The notes: generated by a model from the letters alone, not told the origin. DNA of 64,000 nucleotides from Sphingomonas sp. BT-65 (GCF_026107375.2 NZ_JAPCIA010000001.1:1612001-1676000), one strand, 5' to 3'. Counted from the stretch's first letter, positions 39,739-53,411 are shown. Numbers and translations are program-made.

Positions 39739-41777
39739 ATGCCCATGGTCGCCACATTGATCCTGTGGAGCCACGCGCTTGCCGCGCTGCTGTTCGGCGC
39801 GCTCGGCCTGTGGGCGCTGCGCCGCGCCGAACCCGGCGTGCCGCGCAAGCCGCTCGCCGCCGCGCTTGCGCTGACCGCGCTCTGGGCGCTCGCCGTCGCC
39901 GGGATCGGCGAATCCGACCTGGTGACCAAGATCGCCGAGGGCGGGCGCAACCTCGCCTGGCTCGGCTTCATGATCGTGCTTCATCGGCGCAGCGGCTCAG
40001 AACGCCCGCCGGCGGCGATCGGCACCGTCTATGGCGTCGTCGTGGTGGTAATCCTGATCGCGCTCGCGCTTCATATCGTCGCTGTTGCCGCGCCGGACAT
40101 GACTGCCGACGTCACCCGCGCTGCGCTGCTGCTGCGCATGATGGTCGCGGTCGCCGCGCTCGTCCTGGTGCAGAGCCTGCACAGCGCGATCGCCGCGCCC
40201 GGCCGCACCGGCATGCGCCCGATCGTGCTCGCGCTCGCCGCCATGTGGCTGGTCGACATCAACGTGCTGAGCGTCGCCTGGCTCACCGCCGGCTGGCCGA
40301 TCGAACTGGTCGCGGTGCGCGGCCTCGCCATGGCGCTGATCGCCGCCGCGATCGCCGCGGGCCTTCAGCGGCGCGGCGAATGGCCGATGCAGCTGTCGCG
40401 CACGGTCGCCTACCAGTCGCTCTCGCTCGTCGCGATCGGGCTCTATTTCGCGCTGCTCGCGCTCGCCACCACCGCGCTTGCCGCGATCGGCGGCGACAAT
40501 GCGCGGCTGCTCCAGACCGCCTTCGTGTTCGGCTCGACCGCGGCGATCCTGACCCTGGTCTCCAGCCCGTGGCTGCGCGCCTGGATCAAGGTCAAGCTCG
40601 CCAAGCATTTCTTCCGCCACCGCTACGACTATCGCGCCGAATGGCTGCGCTTCACCGAGACGCTCGGCGAGCCCGAGGGCAGCGCTCCGCTCGACGAGCG
40701 CATCGTCAAGGCGCTGGCCGACCTCACTGATTCGTCCTCGGGCGTGCTGCTGGTGCCGCAGGGCGAAGGGCTCGGCGTCGGCGCCGCCTGGAACGTCGCG
40801 CGCGACGATCTGCCCGCCACCTATGGCCAGGACTGGCCGCAAGCCGCGCTCGACCCGGCGCTGATCGTCGAGCTCGACAATGAAGACGCCGCCGCGGCGA
40901 TCCCGCCGTCGATCCGCACCTGGGAGCCGGCCTGGGTGATCGTGCCGCTCCCCCATCACAGCCGCCTCGCCGGCGCGATCGTGCTCGCTCGCCCGCCGGT
41001 GCCGCGCGCGCTCGACTGGGAGGATTTCGACCTGCTCAAGGCCGCCGGACGCCAGCTCGCCAGCTACCTTGCCGAGGAACGCGCGCTCGAGGCGTTGGCC
41101 GAGGCCGAGCGGTTTGAGGAGTTCAACCGCCGCTTCGCCTTCATCATGCACGACATCAAGAATCTGGTGAGCCAGCTCACGCTGGTCGCACGCAATGCAG
41201 AGCGCCATGCTGACAACCCCGCCTTCCGCGCCGACATGGTCGCGACGCTGCAGGATTCGGCCGGGCGGATGAACGACATGCTCGCGCGCCTTTCGCAGCA
41301 TCACCGTGTCCGTACCGAAGCGCCGGTCGCGGTGCCGCTCGCGCCGCTCGCCCGCCGCGTCGCCAAGGCGCGCCGCGCGCAGCACCCGGTCGAGGTGATC
41401 GTGGCGGGTGATCCGCTGGCGATCGCCGATCCGGCGATGCTGGAGACATTGCTCGGCCACCTCGTCCAGAACGCGGTCGAGGCGAGCGCCCCCGACGCCC
41501 CGATCACGATCGCGGTCGACGCGCAGGCGCGCGAAGCGCGGATCGAGGTGATCGATCGCGGCGCCGGCATGTCGCCCGCCTTCGTCCGCGACAAATTGTT
41601 CAAACCCTTCGTCTCGTCCAAGCCCGGCGGCTTCGGCATCGGCGCGTTCGAAGCGCAGAAGCTCGCCGCCGAGATGGGCGGCCGGATCGAGGTGGAGAGC
41701 AGCGAGGGCAAGGGCTCGCGCTTCCGCGTGGTGCTGCGTGCGGCGGGCGGCGCGCACGGTGAAGTTGGACGAGCGGC

Positions 41778-41781
<4 letters not shown>
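39739..41781 (+). CDS. prsK: XrtA/PEP-CTERM system histidine kinase PrsK
   Basis: 680 residues. Seven to eight N-terminal membrane helices (about 1-270) form the sensor, followed by a GAF-like domain (~310-460) and an unusual dimerisation region with the phospho-acceptor His in FIMHDIKNLVSQLT (His471). The ATPase domain ends with GFGIGAFEAQKLAAEMGG. HDIKN instead of HE(L/I)RTP and the GIGAF motif are characteristic of PrsK (TIGR02916). Start ATG at 39739 or 39745. It overlaps prsR by 4 nt; the pair is the two-component system of exosortase loci. Confidence 0.9.
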
Positions 41782-43113
<1,332 letters not shown>

Positions 43114-43130
<17 letters not shown>

Positions 43131-45228
43131 ACCCCGCGCCCGCCGCCGCCGTCGCGGCAGTGGCGCCGCCAAACGCGGCATGAACCTCCGTCGCATCGTC
43201 GTGTTCGCGCTGTGCATCGGCGCGTTCGGCGTGGCGCTGCTCGCCTTCCGCTCCGTCGTCACCGGCGGCCCCGACCCGGAGGCGGCGCGCGCCGCGCTCG
43301 CGCGCAGCGAGGCCTATCTCAAGGCGAGCAACGCCTCGGCCGCGCGCAGCCAGGCGTTCAGCGCCGTCCGCGCAGATCCGCGCTGGGGCGAGGCGCATCT
43401 CGCGCTCGCCCGCGCGTCGCTGGCGCTCGACGAGGGTGTCGCCGGCGAGGCCGCGCTGCGTCGCGCGATCGACAGTGGCATCGATCCCAAGCGCGCCCAC
43501 GCGATGATGGCGCTCGCGATCCTGCTCCAGGGCGATCCGCGCCGCGCGCTCGCCGAGAGCGACAAGGCGCCGCAGACCGACCGCCTCGACGCGCTGCGCG
43601 TCCGCACCCGCGCCTTCGCCGCGATGGGCAACCTCGCCGCCGCGCAGCAGGCCGCGCTCGCCGCCGTGCAACTCGCCCCGCAAAGCGCCGGCGCCTGGAC
43701 CGAGCTCGGCCGCTTCCGCCTCAACGCCGGCGACGTCGTCGGCGCGATCGAGGCGGCGGGCAAGGCGACCGCGCTCGACAAGGGCAATACCGACGCGCTG
43801 ATCCTGCGCGGCGAGCTGGTGCGCGCGCAATATGGCCTGGTCGCCTCGCTTCCCTGGTTCGAGGCGGCGCTCAAGCGCGATCCCTATCGCCACGCCGCGC
43901 TGATCCAATACGCCTCCACGCTCGGCGACGCGGGTCAGACTCGCGCGATGCTCGCGGTCACGCGGCGCGCGATGGAAGTCCGACCGCGCAGCCCGCAGGC
44001 TTTCTACCTCCAGGCGGTGCTCGCTGCTCGCGCCGAGCAGTTCGGCCTTGCCCGCGACCTGCTCCAGCGCGCCGGCAGCGGCGTCGCCGCGCTTCCCGGC
44101 GGCCTGCTGCTCGGCGGGTCACTCGACCTGCAGGAGGGCCGCTACGAGCGCGCGATCGAGAAATTGCGCAACCTCGTCAGCCTCCAGCCGATGAACATCA
44201 CCGCGCGCAAGCTGCTCGCCACCGCGCTGCTTCGCTCGGACGCGTCGAAGAACGGCATCGAAGCGCTGCTCCCCGTAGTCGCCCGCGGCGATGCCGACGC
44301 CTATGCGCTCAGCCTCGTCGCGCGCGGTTACGAGCGGATCGGCGACCGCCAGACCGCGGCGCGCTATTTCGACCGCGCATCCTATCCGGCGCGCGACGGC
44401 GCCGCGTGGTTCAGCTCGGACGACGCGCTCCCGATGCTCACCGCCGCCGCGCAGCGCGCACCCGCCGACGATCCCCGCGCCGCGATCCCGCTGATCCGCG
44501 GGCTGATCGACGGCGGCGACAAAAGCGCGGCGCTCGCCAAGGCGCAGGAGATCGCCCAGCGCAACCCCGGCGCCCCGGCCGCACACAGCCTTGTTGGCGA
44601 CACGCTGATGCTGCTCAAGCAGCCCGGCGAAGCCGTGCGCTACTACAAGGACGCCGCCAGCATCCGCTTCGATGAAGCGACGATGCTCCGCCTGGTCGAG
44701 GCGCTCGACCGTTCCGGCCAGCGCCAGGAGGCGTCGACCACGCTCGCTTTGTTCCTGTCGCAGAACCCGCTCAACCTCGCTGCGCTGCGCCTCTCGGCGA
44801 GCTGGCAGACAGCGGCGGGCGACTATGACGCCGCGATCGATTCGCTCGAGGCGGTACGCCTGCGCACCGGCAACCGCGACGCGGGCCTGCTCGCCGACCT
44901 CGCCTTCGCCTATGCCGGCGCGGGCGAGCCCGAGCGCGCCGCGCATTATGCCGAGGCCGCCTATCTCCTCGCACCATCCAACCCCGCTGTCGCGGGCGTG
45001 ATGGGCTGGACACTCGCCGAGAGCGGCGATCTCGAGGGCGGGATCGAGCTGCTGCAGAAAGCGGTCGCGCTCGCGCCGCGCCACCCGATGCTGCGCTGGC
45101 AACTGGCGCAGGCCTATGCCGAGGCGGGCCGCAATGCCGATGCGAAGGCGCAGGCGCAGGCCGCGATGGCGATCCCCGGCTTCGCCGACCGCAGCGCCGC
45201 CGAGGCGCTGATCGCCAAGCTGGCCTGA
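43114..45228 (+). CDS. prsT: XrtA/PEP-CTERM system TPR protein PrsT
   Basis: 704 residues. A basic N-terminal segment (PRARRRRRGSG) and one membrane helix (about 24-45), then roughly 15 TPR units. It matches the giant TPR lipoprotein/anchored protein PrsT of exosortase loci in position and build, though shorter than some (about 900 residues). The start at 43114 overlaps prsR by 17 nt; Met at 43180 is an alternative. Probably a periplasmic scaffold for EPS assembly. The stop is 7 nt from a convergent gene. Confidence 0.83.
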
Positions 45229-45235
45229 TCCAGGC

Positions 45236-45676
45236 TCAGCGCGGGAGGGCGCGCACGCCGAGTCGCGACAGCGCCTGAACCAGCGCAGCGGGGTTGCGGA
45301 GCTTGAGCTTCAACGATCGCTCGTCAGGGCCGTGGCGGATCACGACATTGTTGACCCAGCCGGTATCGAGAAGCGCGACGCTATGGATCGAGCGAACCGG
45401 GATGCGATGATCCAGCCGGTAAATCTCTGGCAGGAAGCCGAGGGTGAATGGAAAGAAGGGCGTCACCTCCAACGCTTCAGAGGTGACGGAGACCATCAGA
45501 CAGTTGTTCGCCCATGTGCTCGACGCGAAGCGTTCGGCGAACAAGGCATCAGGCGGCAATCGCGGTCTGATCGGCTTGCCGTTCGATTTTCGATAGACCA
45601 CCGAGGCACCGGAAACCAGCACGAGCCAGCCAAGGCCCGCGGCAAACGCCCAAATCGGAAGCATCTGTTCGTCCAT
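45236..45676 (-). CDS. membrane-anchored protein of unknown function
   Basis: 146 residues: one N-terminal hydrophobic helix (about 5-28) and then a small soluble beta-rich domain (RFASSTWANNCLMVSVTSEALEVTPF...) that ends in a helical segment. The strand pattern could be a PH-like domain, but I cannot assign a family. It is convergent with prsT. Confidence 0.7.
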   Translation of the reverse strand: MDEQMLPIWAFAAGLGWLVLVSGASVVYRKSNGKPIRPRLPPDALFAERFASSTWANNCLMVSVTSEALEVTPFFPFTLGFLPEIYRLDHRIPVRSIHSVALLDTGWVNNVVIRHGPDERSLKLKLRNPAALVQALSRLGVRALPR

Positions 45677-45764
45677 CTTCCAACGCTAGCTGTCGCAAGG
45701 GTCAAGCTCAATGCGATGCCGCGCACCATTGCCTCTCCCCTTCCCACCCCTTAACGCCGCCCGC

Positions 45765-46574
45765 ATGAGCGACCCGCTGGACCGCATCGCCGCCGCGCTC
45801 GAGCGGCTTGCCCCGCCGCCGCCGCCGGTGCCCGATCTCGCCGCGCACCCAGCTTACATATGGCACCGCGGCTTCCTTCAGCCCGCGCGCGCCTTCGCCC
45901 CGCTTCCGCTCGACGAGCTGGTCGGGATCGACGCGCAGAAGGCGACCCTGCTCGAAAATGTCCGCCGCCTCGCCAATGGCCTTCCCGCGCACGACGCCCT
46001 GTTGTGGGGCGCGCGCGGCACCGGCAAGTCCGCGCTGTCCAAGGCTGCGGTCGCCGCGGTGCAGGCCGAGGGCGGTCAGATCGCGCTGATCGAGGCGCAG
46101 GCCGACGCGCTCGACACGCTCCCCGCGCTGTTCGCGCTCATCGACGACGCGCCTCGGGCCTTCGTCATCTTCCTCGACGATTTGGGCTTCGACGCTGCCT
46201 CGGACGGGCGCGCGTTGCGCTCGTTGCTCGAAGGCGGGGCCGAGGCGCGCCCGGCCAATGCTCGCCTTTTCGTCACGTCGAACCGCCGCCACCTGATCCC
46301 ACGCGACATCGCCGAGCAGTCGAGCGCGATCAACCCGCGCGACAGCGTCGACGACAATCTCGCGCTCGCCGACCGCTTCGGCCTCAGCCTTGGTTTCCAC
46401 GCGATCGACCAGGACACCTATGTCGCGATCGTGCGCACCTATGCGCAGGACCACGGCCTGCCCTTCGATGCGGCCGAAGCGATCAACTGGGCCACCCGCC
46501 GCGGCAGCCGCTCGGGCCGCGTCGCCTGGCAATATGTCGTCGACCTTGCGGGCCGCTCGGGGAAGCGGCTCTGA
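45765..46574 (+). CDS. DUF815-family AAA ATPase
   Basis: 269 residues from ATG 45765. It has a Pro-rich stretch at residues 17-22, LPLDELVGIDAQKATLLENV typical of DUF815, Walker A GARGTGKS at 82-89, and Walker B VIFLDDLGFD. An arginine finger region follows in TSNRRHLIPR. The function of the family is unknown. It starts a two-gene unit with the lipid kinase 30 nt downstream. Confidence 0.88.
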   Translation: MSDPLDRIAAALERLAPPPPPVPDLAAHPAYIWHRGFLQPARAFAPLPLDELVGIDAQKATLLENVRRLANGLPAHDALLWGARGTGKSALSKAAVAAVQAEGGQIALIEAQADALDTLPALFALIDDAPRAFVIFLDDLGFDAASDGRALRSLLEGGAEARPANARLFVTSNRRHLIPRDIAEQSSAINPRDSVDDNLALADRFGLSLGFHAIDQDTYVAIVRTYAQDHGLPFDAAEAINWATRRGSRSGRVAWQYVVDLAGRSGKRL

Positions 46575-46604
46575 ACCGCTTCCGCTCCCGGCCGTTGTAG
46601 CGGC

Positions 46605-47498
46605 GTGACGACGAACCTCCCCGTCCCGCGCGAGGCGGTCCTGATCGTCAACGCCCGCTCGCGCCGCGGCGCAGCCTTGTTCGAGCGCGCGCGCCACAAG
46701 ATCGAGGCGGCGGGCATCCGCCTCCTCGCCGCCCACCCGGTCCATGATCCCGATCTGCTCGATGATACCGTGCGCGACGCGATCCGCTCCGGCGCGCCGA
46801 TGGTGATCGTCGGCGGCGGTGACGGCTCGCTGTCCGGTGTGGTCGACGACGTCGTCGGCAAGGACGTGGTGTTCGCCGTGCTCCCGCTCGGTACCGCCAA
46901 CAGCTTCGCGCGCACGCTCGGCATCCCGCTCGACCTCGATGGCGCGATCCGCGCGATCGCCACCGGCAAGCGCCGCCGCGTTGACCTCGGCATGATCGAC
47001 CATGATTATTTCGCCAACGCCGCCGCGATGGGCCTGTCGCCGATGATCGGCGAGTCGGTGCCGCACAACCTCAAGAAATATCTCGGCCGCATCGGCTATC
47101 TCGCCTGGGCGGTGTGGTGCTTTGCGCGCTTCCGTCCGTTCCGCGTGTTCGTCGACGATGGCGAGCGCACCCACCGCATGTGGGGGAGCGAGGTGCGCAT
47201 CCTCAACGGCCGCTTCCATGGCGGCGTCGAGATGAGCGACAACGCCTGCGTCGAGAGCGGCGAGATGGTCATCCAGGTCGTCACCGGCCGCAATCGCTGG
47301 CGCCTCGCCTGGGACTGGTACGCGCGCTTCTTCCGCCTGCGCACCCGCGACCAGACGGTGCGCGAATTCCGTGGGCCGGAATTGAAGCTCGATACACGGC
47401 CCCACCACCGCATCTCGATCGACGGCGAGGTGTTGGCGCGCACGCCGGTAACGGTGCGAGTCGCCGAGCGGGCGATCGACGTGGTGGTGCCGAGCTAA
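46605..47498 (+). CDS. diacylglycerol kinase-family lipid kinase
   Basis: 297 residues from GTG 46605. The DAGK catalytic signature GGGDGSLSGVV is at about 70-80, LPLGTANSFARTLGI follows, and the C-terminal beta sandwich ends with the usual SIDGEVL. It phosphorylates diacylglycerol or a related lipid. A ~136-bp repeat follows it. Confidence 0.88.
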   Translation: MTTNLPVPREAVLIVNARSRRGAALFERARHKIEAAGIRLLAAHPVHDPDLLDDTVRDAIRSGAPMVIVGGGDGSLSGVVDDVVGKDVVFAVLPLGTANSFARTLGIPLDLDGAIRAIATGKRRRVDLGMIDHDYFANAAAMGLSPMIGESVPHNLKKYLGRIGYLAWAVWCFARFRPFRVFVDDGERTHRMWGSEVRILNGRFHGGVEMSDNACVESGEMVIQVVTGRNRWRLAWDWYARFFRLRTRDQTVREFRGPELKLDTRPHHRISIDGEVLARTPVTVRVAERAIDVVVPS

Positions 47499-47500
47499 CT

Positions 47501-47636
47501 CCTCCCCTGCCCTGCAGGGGAGGTGGCATCGCAAAGCGATGGCGGAGGGGCCGCCGCGCAGACGGCGGGCTACGCCCGCCGCCCCTCCACCAGCCTGCGG
47601 CTGGTCCCCCTCCCCTGAGCAAGCTCGGGGGAGGAA
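47501..47636. repeat. dispersed intergenic repeat, copy 1 (~136 bp)
   Basis: A multi-palindromic block between the lipid kinase and ABC-F genes. It aligns over its whole length with 53480-53606 (copy 2), with few changes and an insertion at each end. Ends carry CTCCCCT/AGGGGAG pairs, and the centre holds GACGGCGGGC...GCCCGCCG and CCACCAGCC...GGCTGG stems. It looks like a BIME-like mobile repeat rather than a gene. Confidence 0.88.
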
Positions 47637-47641
47637 TAATC

Positions 47642-49420
<1,779 letters not shown>

Positions 49421-49520
49421 AGCGTGGCGCAGGTAGGCGGGCGCACGCCCGGGAGCAACCCGCTTACGGCTTGCCAGCGGCTGACCCCTGCATTCATAAG
49501 CTATTCAACGGTTCAGACCT

Positions 49521-49847
49521 ATGCCACTCCCCGTGAAGATGTTCGGATTACTCTGTCTCGGCGCGTCGCTTGCCGCAGCCGCACTCCCGGCGCACGCTTC
49601 GCCACAGGTGCGTCGCGCCGACCAGGAGGCCGCGCGCGAAGGGCGTATCCAGGGCAAGTGGCTCCCGCTGCGCGACATCGAGGCGCGGGTCGTGCCAGCC
49701 ATGACGCGCAAGGGCGCGCAATATATCGGCTTCGACTTCGATTCGGCCACGGGCATTTACACGCTCAAGTTCCTGCGCAATGGAAATGTCATCTGGGTGG
49801 ACGTCGATGCCCGTTCGGGCCGGGTCATGGGCCAGTCGGGCGGCTGA
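49521..49847 (+). CDS. small exported PepSY-domain protein
   Basis: 108 residues: a signal peptide (about 1-25, ending AHA) and a single PepSY-like domain (RKGAQYIGFDFDSATGIYTLKFLRNGNVIWV). It is probably periplasmic and inhibits or senses proteases or ligands. It lies 25 nt before the response regulator gene; a gene order of PepSY - regulator - histidine kinase suggests that it tunes the kinase. Confidence 0.83.
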   Translation: MPLPVKMFGLLCLGASLAAAALPAHASPQVRRADQEAAREGRIQGKWLPLRDIEARVVPAMTRKGAQYIGFDFDSATGIYTLKFLRNGNVIWVDVDARSGRVMGQSGG

Positions 49848-49872
49848 CGCAGCCAACGAAGGAAGAAGACCA

Positions 49873-50547
49873 ATGCGCGTTCTGATCGTCGAGGACGAAC
49901 CCAATCTCCGCAACCAGCTCCAGGCGACGCTGGAAGGCGCGGGCTATGCCGTGGACACCGCGGGCGACGGCGAGGAAGGCCATTATCTCGGCTCGACCGA
50001 GGCCTATGACGCGATCGTGCTCGATCTCGGCCTGCCCGAGGTCGATGGCCTCACCGTGCTCGACCGCTGGCGCAAGGAGGGCAAGACCACGCCGGTCCTC
50101 GTCCTCACCGCGCGCGACAGCTGGTCGGACAAGGTCGCCGGGCTCGATGCCGGCGCCGACGACTATGTCGCCAAGCCCTTCCAGTCGGAGGAGCTGATCG
50201 CCCGCCTGCGCGCGCTGATCCGCCGCGCTTCGGGCAACGCCTCGGCCGAGCTCACCGCGGGCGACATCCGCCTCGACACCCGCTCGGGCAAGGTCACCAA
50301 GGGCGGCGACCCGGTCAAGCTGACCGCGCAGGAGTATAAGCTGCTCTCCTACCTGCTCCACCACAAGGGCAAGGTTGTCAGCCGCACCGAGCTGATCGAG
50401 CATATCTACGACCAGGATTTCGACCGCGATTCGAATACGATCGAGGTGTTCGTGACGCGCATCCGCAAGAAGCTCGGCCCCGACGTGATCACCACGATCC
50501 GCGGCCTCGGCTACAGCCTCGAAGAACCGGCGGAGGCCGGTGCCTGA
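49873..50547 (+). CDS. OmpR/PhoB-family response regulator
   Basis: 224 residues. Receiver with acidic pocket (VEDEP), phosphorylated Asp51 in IVLDLGLPEVDG and Lys in AKPF. The C-terminal winged helix has KLTAQEYKLLSYLLHHKG and ends with ITTIRGLGYSL. The ATG at 49873 has GGAAGAAG upstream. It overlaps the kinase gene by 8 nt, so it is their cognate pair. Confidence 0.95.
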   Translation: MRVLIVEDEPNLRNQLQATLEGAGYAVDTAGDGEEGHYLGSTEAYDAIVLDLGLPEVDGLTVLDRWRKEGKTTPVLVLTARDSWSDKVAGLDAGADDYVAKPFQSEELIARLRALIRRASGNASAELTAGDIRLDTRSGKVTKGGDPVKLTAQEYKLLSYLLHHKGKVVSRTELIEHIYDQDFDRDSNTIEVFVTRIRKKLGPDVITTIRGLGYSLEEPAEAGA

Positions 50548-51991
50548 GCTTCCGTTTGGCCTGACCTTCGACCGCCGCTTCCCGTTCGTCCACCGCGCGG
50601 CGGCGGTACCGGCGCTCGAGTCCCTGCCGGGCGATCCCGCCCCGCGGCCCTATGTCCGCACCACTGGCTCGCTCAGCCGGCGCATGATCCTGATCGCGGC
50701 GGCGTGGATCACGCTGCTGCTCACCGGCGGCGGCTTCGCGCTCGACCGCGTGCTGACCGGCGCGATCACGCGCAATTTCGACGACGGGCTCGAATATCTC
50801 CTCACCTCGCTGATCGTCTCGGCCGAGATCGGGCCCGAGGGCGAGATCGTGTTCAACCGCCAGCTTTCCGACCAGCGTTTCCTCGAACCCTATTCGGGCC
50901 TCTACTGGCAGGTCACCGGCAAGGGCTACGAGCCCTTCCCCTCGCGCTCGCTGTGGGACCGCCAGCTGCGCATCGATCAGGCGCATCAGGACCAGGAGGT
51001 CCACACCTACGATTCGGACCAGTTCCAGGACCACCGGCTGCGCGTCGTCGAGCGTGACCTCAAGCTTCCCGGATCACCGATACGCTGGCGCTTCCAAGTA
51101 GCGCAGAGCCGCGACATGCTCGACGCGCAGATCGACGCGCTGCGCCGGACGCTGGTGCGCAGCTTCCTGCTCCTCGCCGCCGGCCTGATCGTGATGGCCG
51201 CGCTGCAGACCTGGTACGGGCTCATCCCGCTGCGCAAGCTGCGCCTCGCCATCCAGCGGCTGCGCACCGGCGACACGCCGCGGATCGAGGGCGCGATGCC
51301 GGCCGAGGTCGCGCCGATGGTCGAGGAACTCAACGCGCTCGTCGCGCACAACGACAAGCAGGCCGAGGAGGCTCGCCGCCACGCCGGCAACCTCGCCCAC
51401 GCGCTCAAGACCCCGCTCACCGTGATCATGAACGCCGCCACCGCGGAGGCGCAGGACCTGCCCGCAACCGTGGTGCGCGAGGCGCGCACGATGCGCCGCC
51501 AGGTCGACCACCACCTCGCCCGCGCCCGCGCGGTCGGCCGCCGCGGCTCGGCGCACAGCCGCGCGCCGGTGTGGCCCAGCGTCGAATCGGTCGAGCGCGC
51601 GGTCGCGCGCCTCTACCCGCATGTCCGCATCGACACCGATGGCCCCAAGGACCTCGTCGCGCATATCGAGCGCCAGGACCTCGACGAGATCATGGGCAAT
51701 CTAGTCGAGAACGCCGCCAAGTACGGCGGCGGCAGCGTGTTCGTGACGGTCAGCGCGCAGGCCGGCTTCGTCGAGATCATGATCGAGGACGACGGCGTCG
51801 GCATCCCCGAGGCCGATCGCATCCGCATCTTCGACCGCGGCGTGCGCCTCGACACCGGCAAACCCGGCACCGGCCTCGGCCTCGCCATCGTCCGCGACGT
51901 CGCCGAGATCTACGACGGCACGGTGAGCCTGGAGGAAAGCGAGGACTTGGGCGGGCTCTTGGTCAGGCTGAGGCTGCCGGCGGCAGGGTAA
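50540..51991 (+). CDS. sensor histidine kinase
   Basis: 483 residues from a GTG inside the regulator gene. Membrane helices at about 49-72 and 206-228 enclose a ~130-residue periplasmic sensor. A HAMP-like linker follows, then the His288 phospho-acceptor in HALKTPLTVIM and the ATPase boxes NLVENAAKYG, DDGVGIP and GTGLGLAIVRDVA. It phosphorylates the adjacent OmpR-type regulator. The PhoQ-like layout with an adjacent PepSY protein hints at envelope or metal sensing, which is inference. Confidence 0.93.
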   Translation: MPELPFGLTFDRRFPFVHRAAAVPALESLPGDPAPRPYVRTTGSLSRRMILIAAAWITLLLTGGGFALDRVLTGAITRNFDDGLEYLLTSLIVSAEIGPEGEIVFNRQLSDQRFLEPYSGLYWQVTGKGYEPFPSRSLWDRQLRIDQAHQDQEVHTYDSDQFQDHRLRVVERDLKLPGSPIRWRFQVAQSRDMLDAQIDALRRTLVRSFLLLAAGLIVMAALQTWYGLIPLRKLRLAIQRLRTGDTPRIEGAMPAEVAPMVEELNALVAHNDKQAEEARRHAGNLAHALKTPLTVIMNAATAEAQDLPATVVREARTMRRQVDHHLARARAVGRRGSAHSRAPVWPSVESVERAVARLYPHVRIDTDGPKDLVAHIERQDLDEIMGNLVENAAKYGGGSVFVTVSAQAGFVEIMIEDDGVGIPEADRIRIFDRGVRLDTGKPGTGLGLAIVRDVAEIYDGTVSLEESEDLGGLLVRLRLPAAG

Positions 51992-52018
51992 AGCGAAGAC
52001 CACCCTTCCCTATTCACC

Positions 52019-52107
52019 GTCACCCTGAACTTGTTTCAGGATCCATCTCTCCACGGGCGACTGAGCCGCTGGTGGCATGATGGATGCTGAAACAAGTTCA
52101 GCATGAC
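52019..52107. repeat. long inverted repeat after the histidine kinase gene
   Basis: Arms at 52019-52046 and 52080-52107 match over 28 nt with three mismatches, separated by about 33 nt. The core reads CTGAACTTGTTTCAG. It is a REP-like element of a kind seen between sphingomonad genes. It may also terminate transcription of the two-component operon. Confidence 0.75.
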
Positions 52108-52125
52108 GGCCCTATTTGGGTGAAC

Positions 52126-52308
52126 CTAACCCATTACCCCGCTAAACCGCCAGCGGCCGGTCACCGGGCTCAGCACCAGATCGCAGCCGCAGTCACGGCA
52201 CTTGGTCTCGAATTCACCGCGACCGGGCCGGTCGCGGCGGCGTGGGCGGTGGATGCCGAGATGGCACCGAATCCCGGCTTTGGGTGTGGCAGGCTTGGGC
52301 GGTGGCAT
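52126..52308 (-). CDS. small putative zinc-ribbon protein
   Basis: 60 residues with GAGGAG 9 nt before the ATG at 52308. The C-terminal half carries CRDCGC and an upstream Cys-His pair (IRCHLGIHRP), i.e. C-x2-C plus C/H ligands that could hold one zinc. Basic and Pro-rich N-terminus. It is downstream of the LLM oxidoreductase gene on the same strand. I do not know the family; the ribosome site and Cys pattern are the support. Confidence 0.5.
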   Translation of the reverse strand: MPPPKPATPKAGIRCHLGIHRPRRRDRPGRGEFETKCRDCGCDLVLSPVTGRWRFSGVMG

Positions 52309-52421
52309 CGCCGTCTGCTCCTCGTTCAGCCCCCTGAACGTGCCCCTGTCATCGCGGTTGGTGCCCGGCGATCAAGGCAGCTTTCGGGCGGCGGCTTGGT
52401 CAAATGCGGCGCTCGCCGGAA

Positions 52422-53411
52422 TCAAAGCCCCCGCATTGCCTCGGCGGCGATCGACAGGCTGCGCTTGCGGGCGTCATGATCGTAGATCGAGCTCACCAGC
52501 ATCACCTCATCCACCCGCGTCCGCGCGATGAATTTCTCGAGCCCGTCGCGTACCTTCTCCGGCCCGCCGATCGCGGTACACGACAGCACCTGGTCGAGCA
52601 TCGCCCGCGCCTGCGGCGGAATCGTGTCGAGATAGCCCTTCACCGGCGGCGGCATGCGAATGCCGGTCCCCGTCGTCCGCAGGGCCACGAAGGTCTGCTG
52701 CATCGACGTCGCGAGCAACTCCGCTTCGTCATCCGTGTCCGCCGCGAACACGTTGAACCCCGCCATCGCATGCGGCTTGTCGAGCACCGCCGAAGGCCGG
52801 AAATGCCGCCGATAGACATCGAGCGCCTCGTCGAGCGATCCCGGCGCGAAGTGCGAGGCGAAGGCATAGGGCAGTCCGAGCGCCGCGGCGAGCTGTGCGC
52901 CGAACAGGCTCGATCCGAGGATCCACAGCTCGGGTCGCGCGCCGCCCCCAGGCACCGCGGCAATGCCGGTTTGCCCGTCATCGGCGAAATAGCTCTGCAG
53001 CTCGACGATATCCTGCGGGAAGGCGTCGGAACTGCTCTCCAGCGTCCGGCGCAGCGCCCGCGCGACCTTCTGGTCGCTGCCCGGCGCGCGGCCGAGCCCC
53101 AGGTCGATCCGTCCCGGGAACAGCGCGTCGAGCGTGCCGAACTGCTCGGCGATCACCAAAGGCGCATGGTTGGGCAACATGATCCCGCCAGCACCCACGC
53201 GGATCGTCGAGGTCGCCGCCCCGACATGCGCGATCACCACCGATGTCGCCGCGCTCGCGATCCCCGGCATCCCATGATGCTCGGCGACCCAGTAGCGGCT
53301 GAACCCCTCGGCCTCGGCATGCCGCGCCAGATCGGCGGCATTGGCGAAGGACTGGCTGGCGTTGCCGCCTTCGACGATCGGGACGAGATCGAGCAGGGAA
53401 TAGGCTGTCAT
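52422..53411 (-). CDS. LLM-class flavin-dependent oxidoreductase
   Basis: 329 residues, luciferase-like TIM barrel of the single-component type. [17 protein letters not shown] opens the protein, [18 protein letters not shown] is the conserved segment near residue 40-55, [18 protein letters not shown] follows, and GLGRAPGSD is the flavin-phosphate loop. It matches the YhbW/MsnO8-type group. Substrate unknown. Confidence 0.92.
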   Translation of the reverse strand: MTAYSLLDLVPIVEGGNASQSFANAADLARHAEAEGFSRYWVAEHHGMPGIASAATSVVIAHVGAATSTIRVGAGGIMLPNHAPLVIAEQFGTLDALFPGRIDLGLGRAPGSDQKVARALRRTLESSSDAFPQDIVELQSYFADDGQTGIAAVPGGGARPELWILGSSLFGAQLAAALGLPYAFASHFAPGSLDEALDVYRRHFRPSAVLDKPHAMAGFNVFAADTDDEAELLATSMQQTFVALRTTGTGIRMPPPVKGYLDTIPPQARAMLDQVLSCTAIGGPEKVRDGLEKFIARTRVDEVMLVSSIYDHDARKRSLSIAAEAMRGL

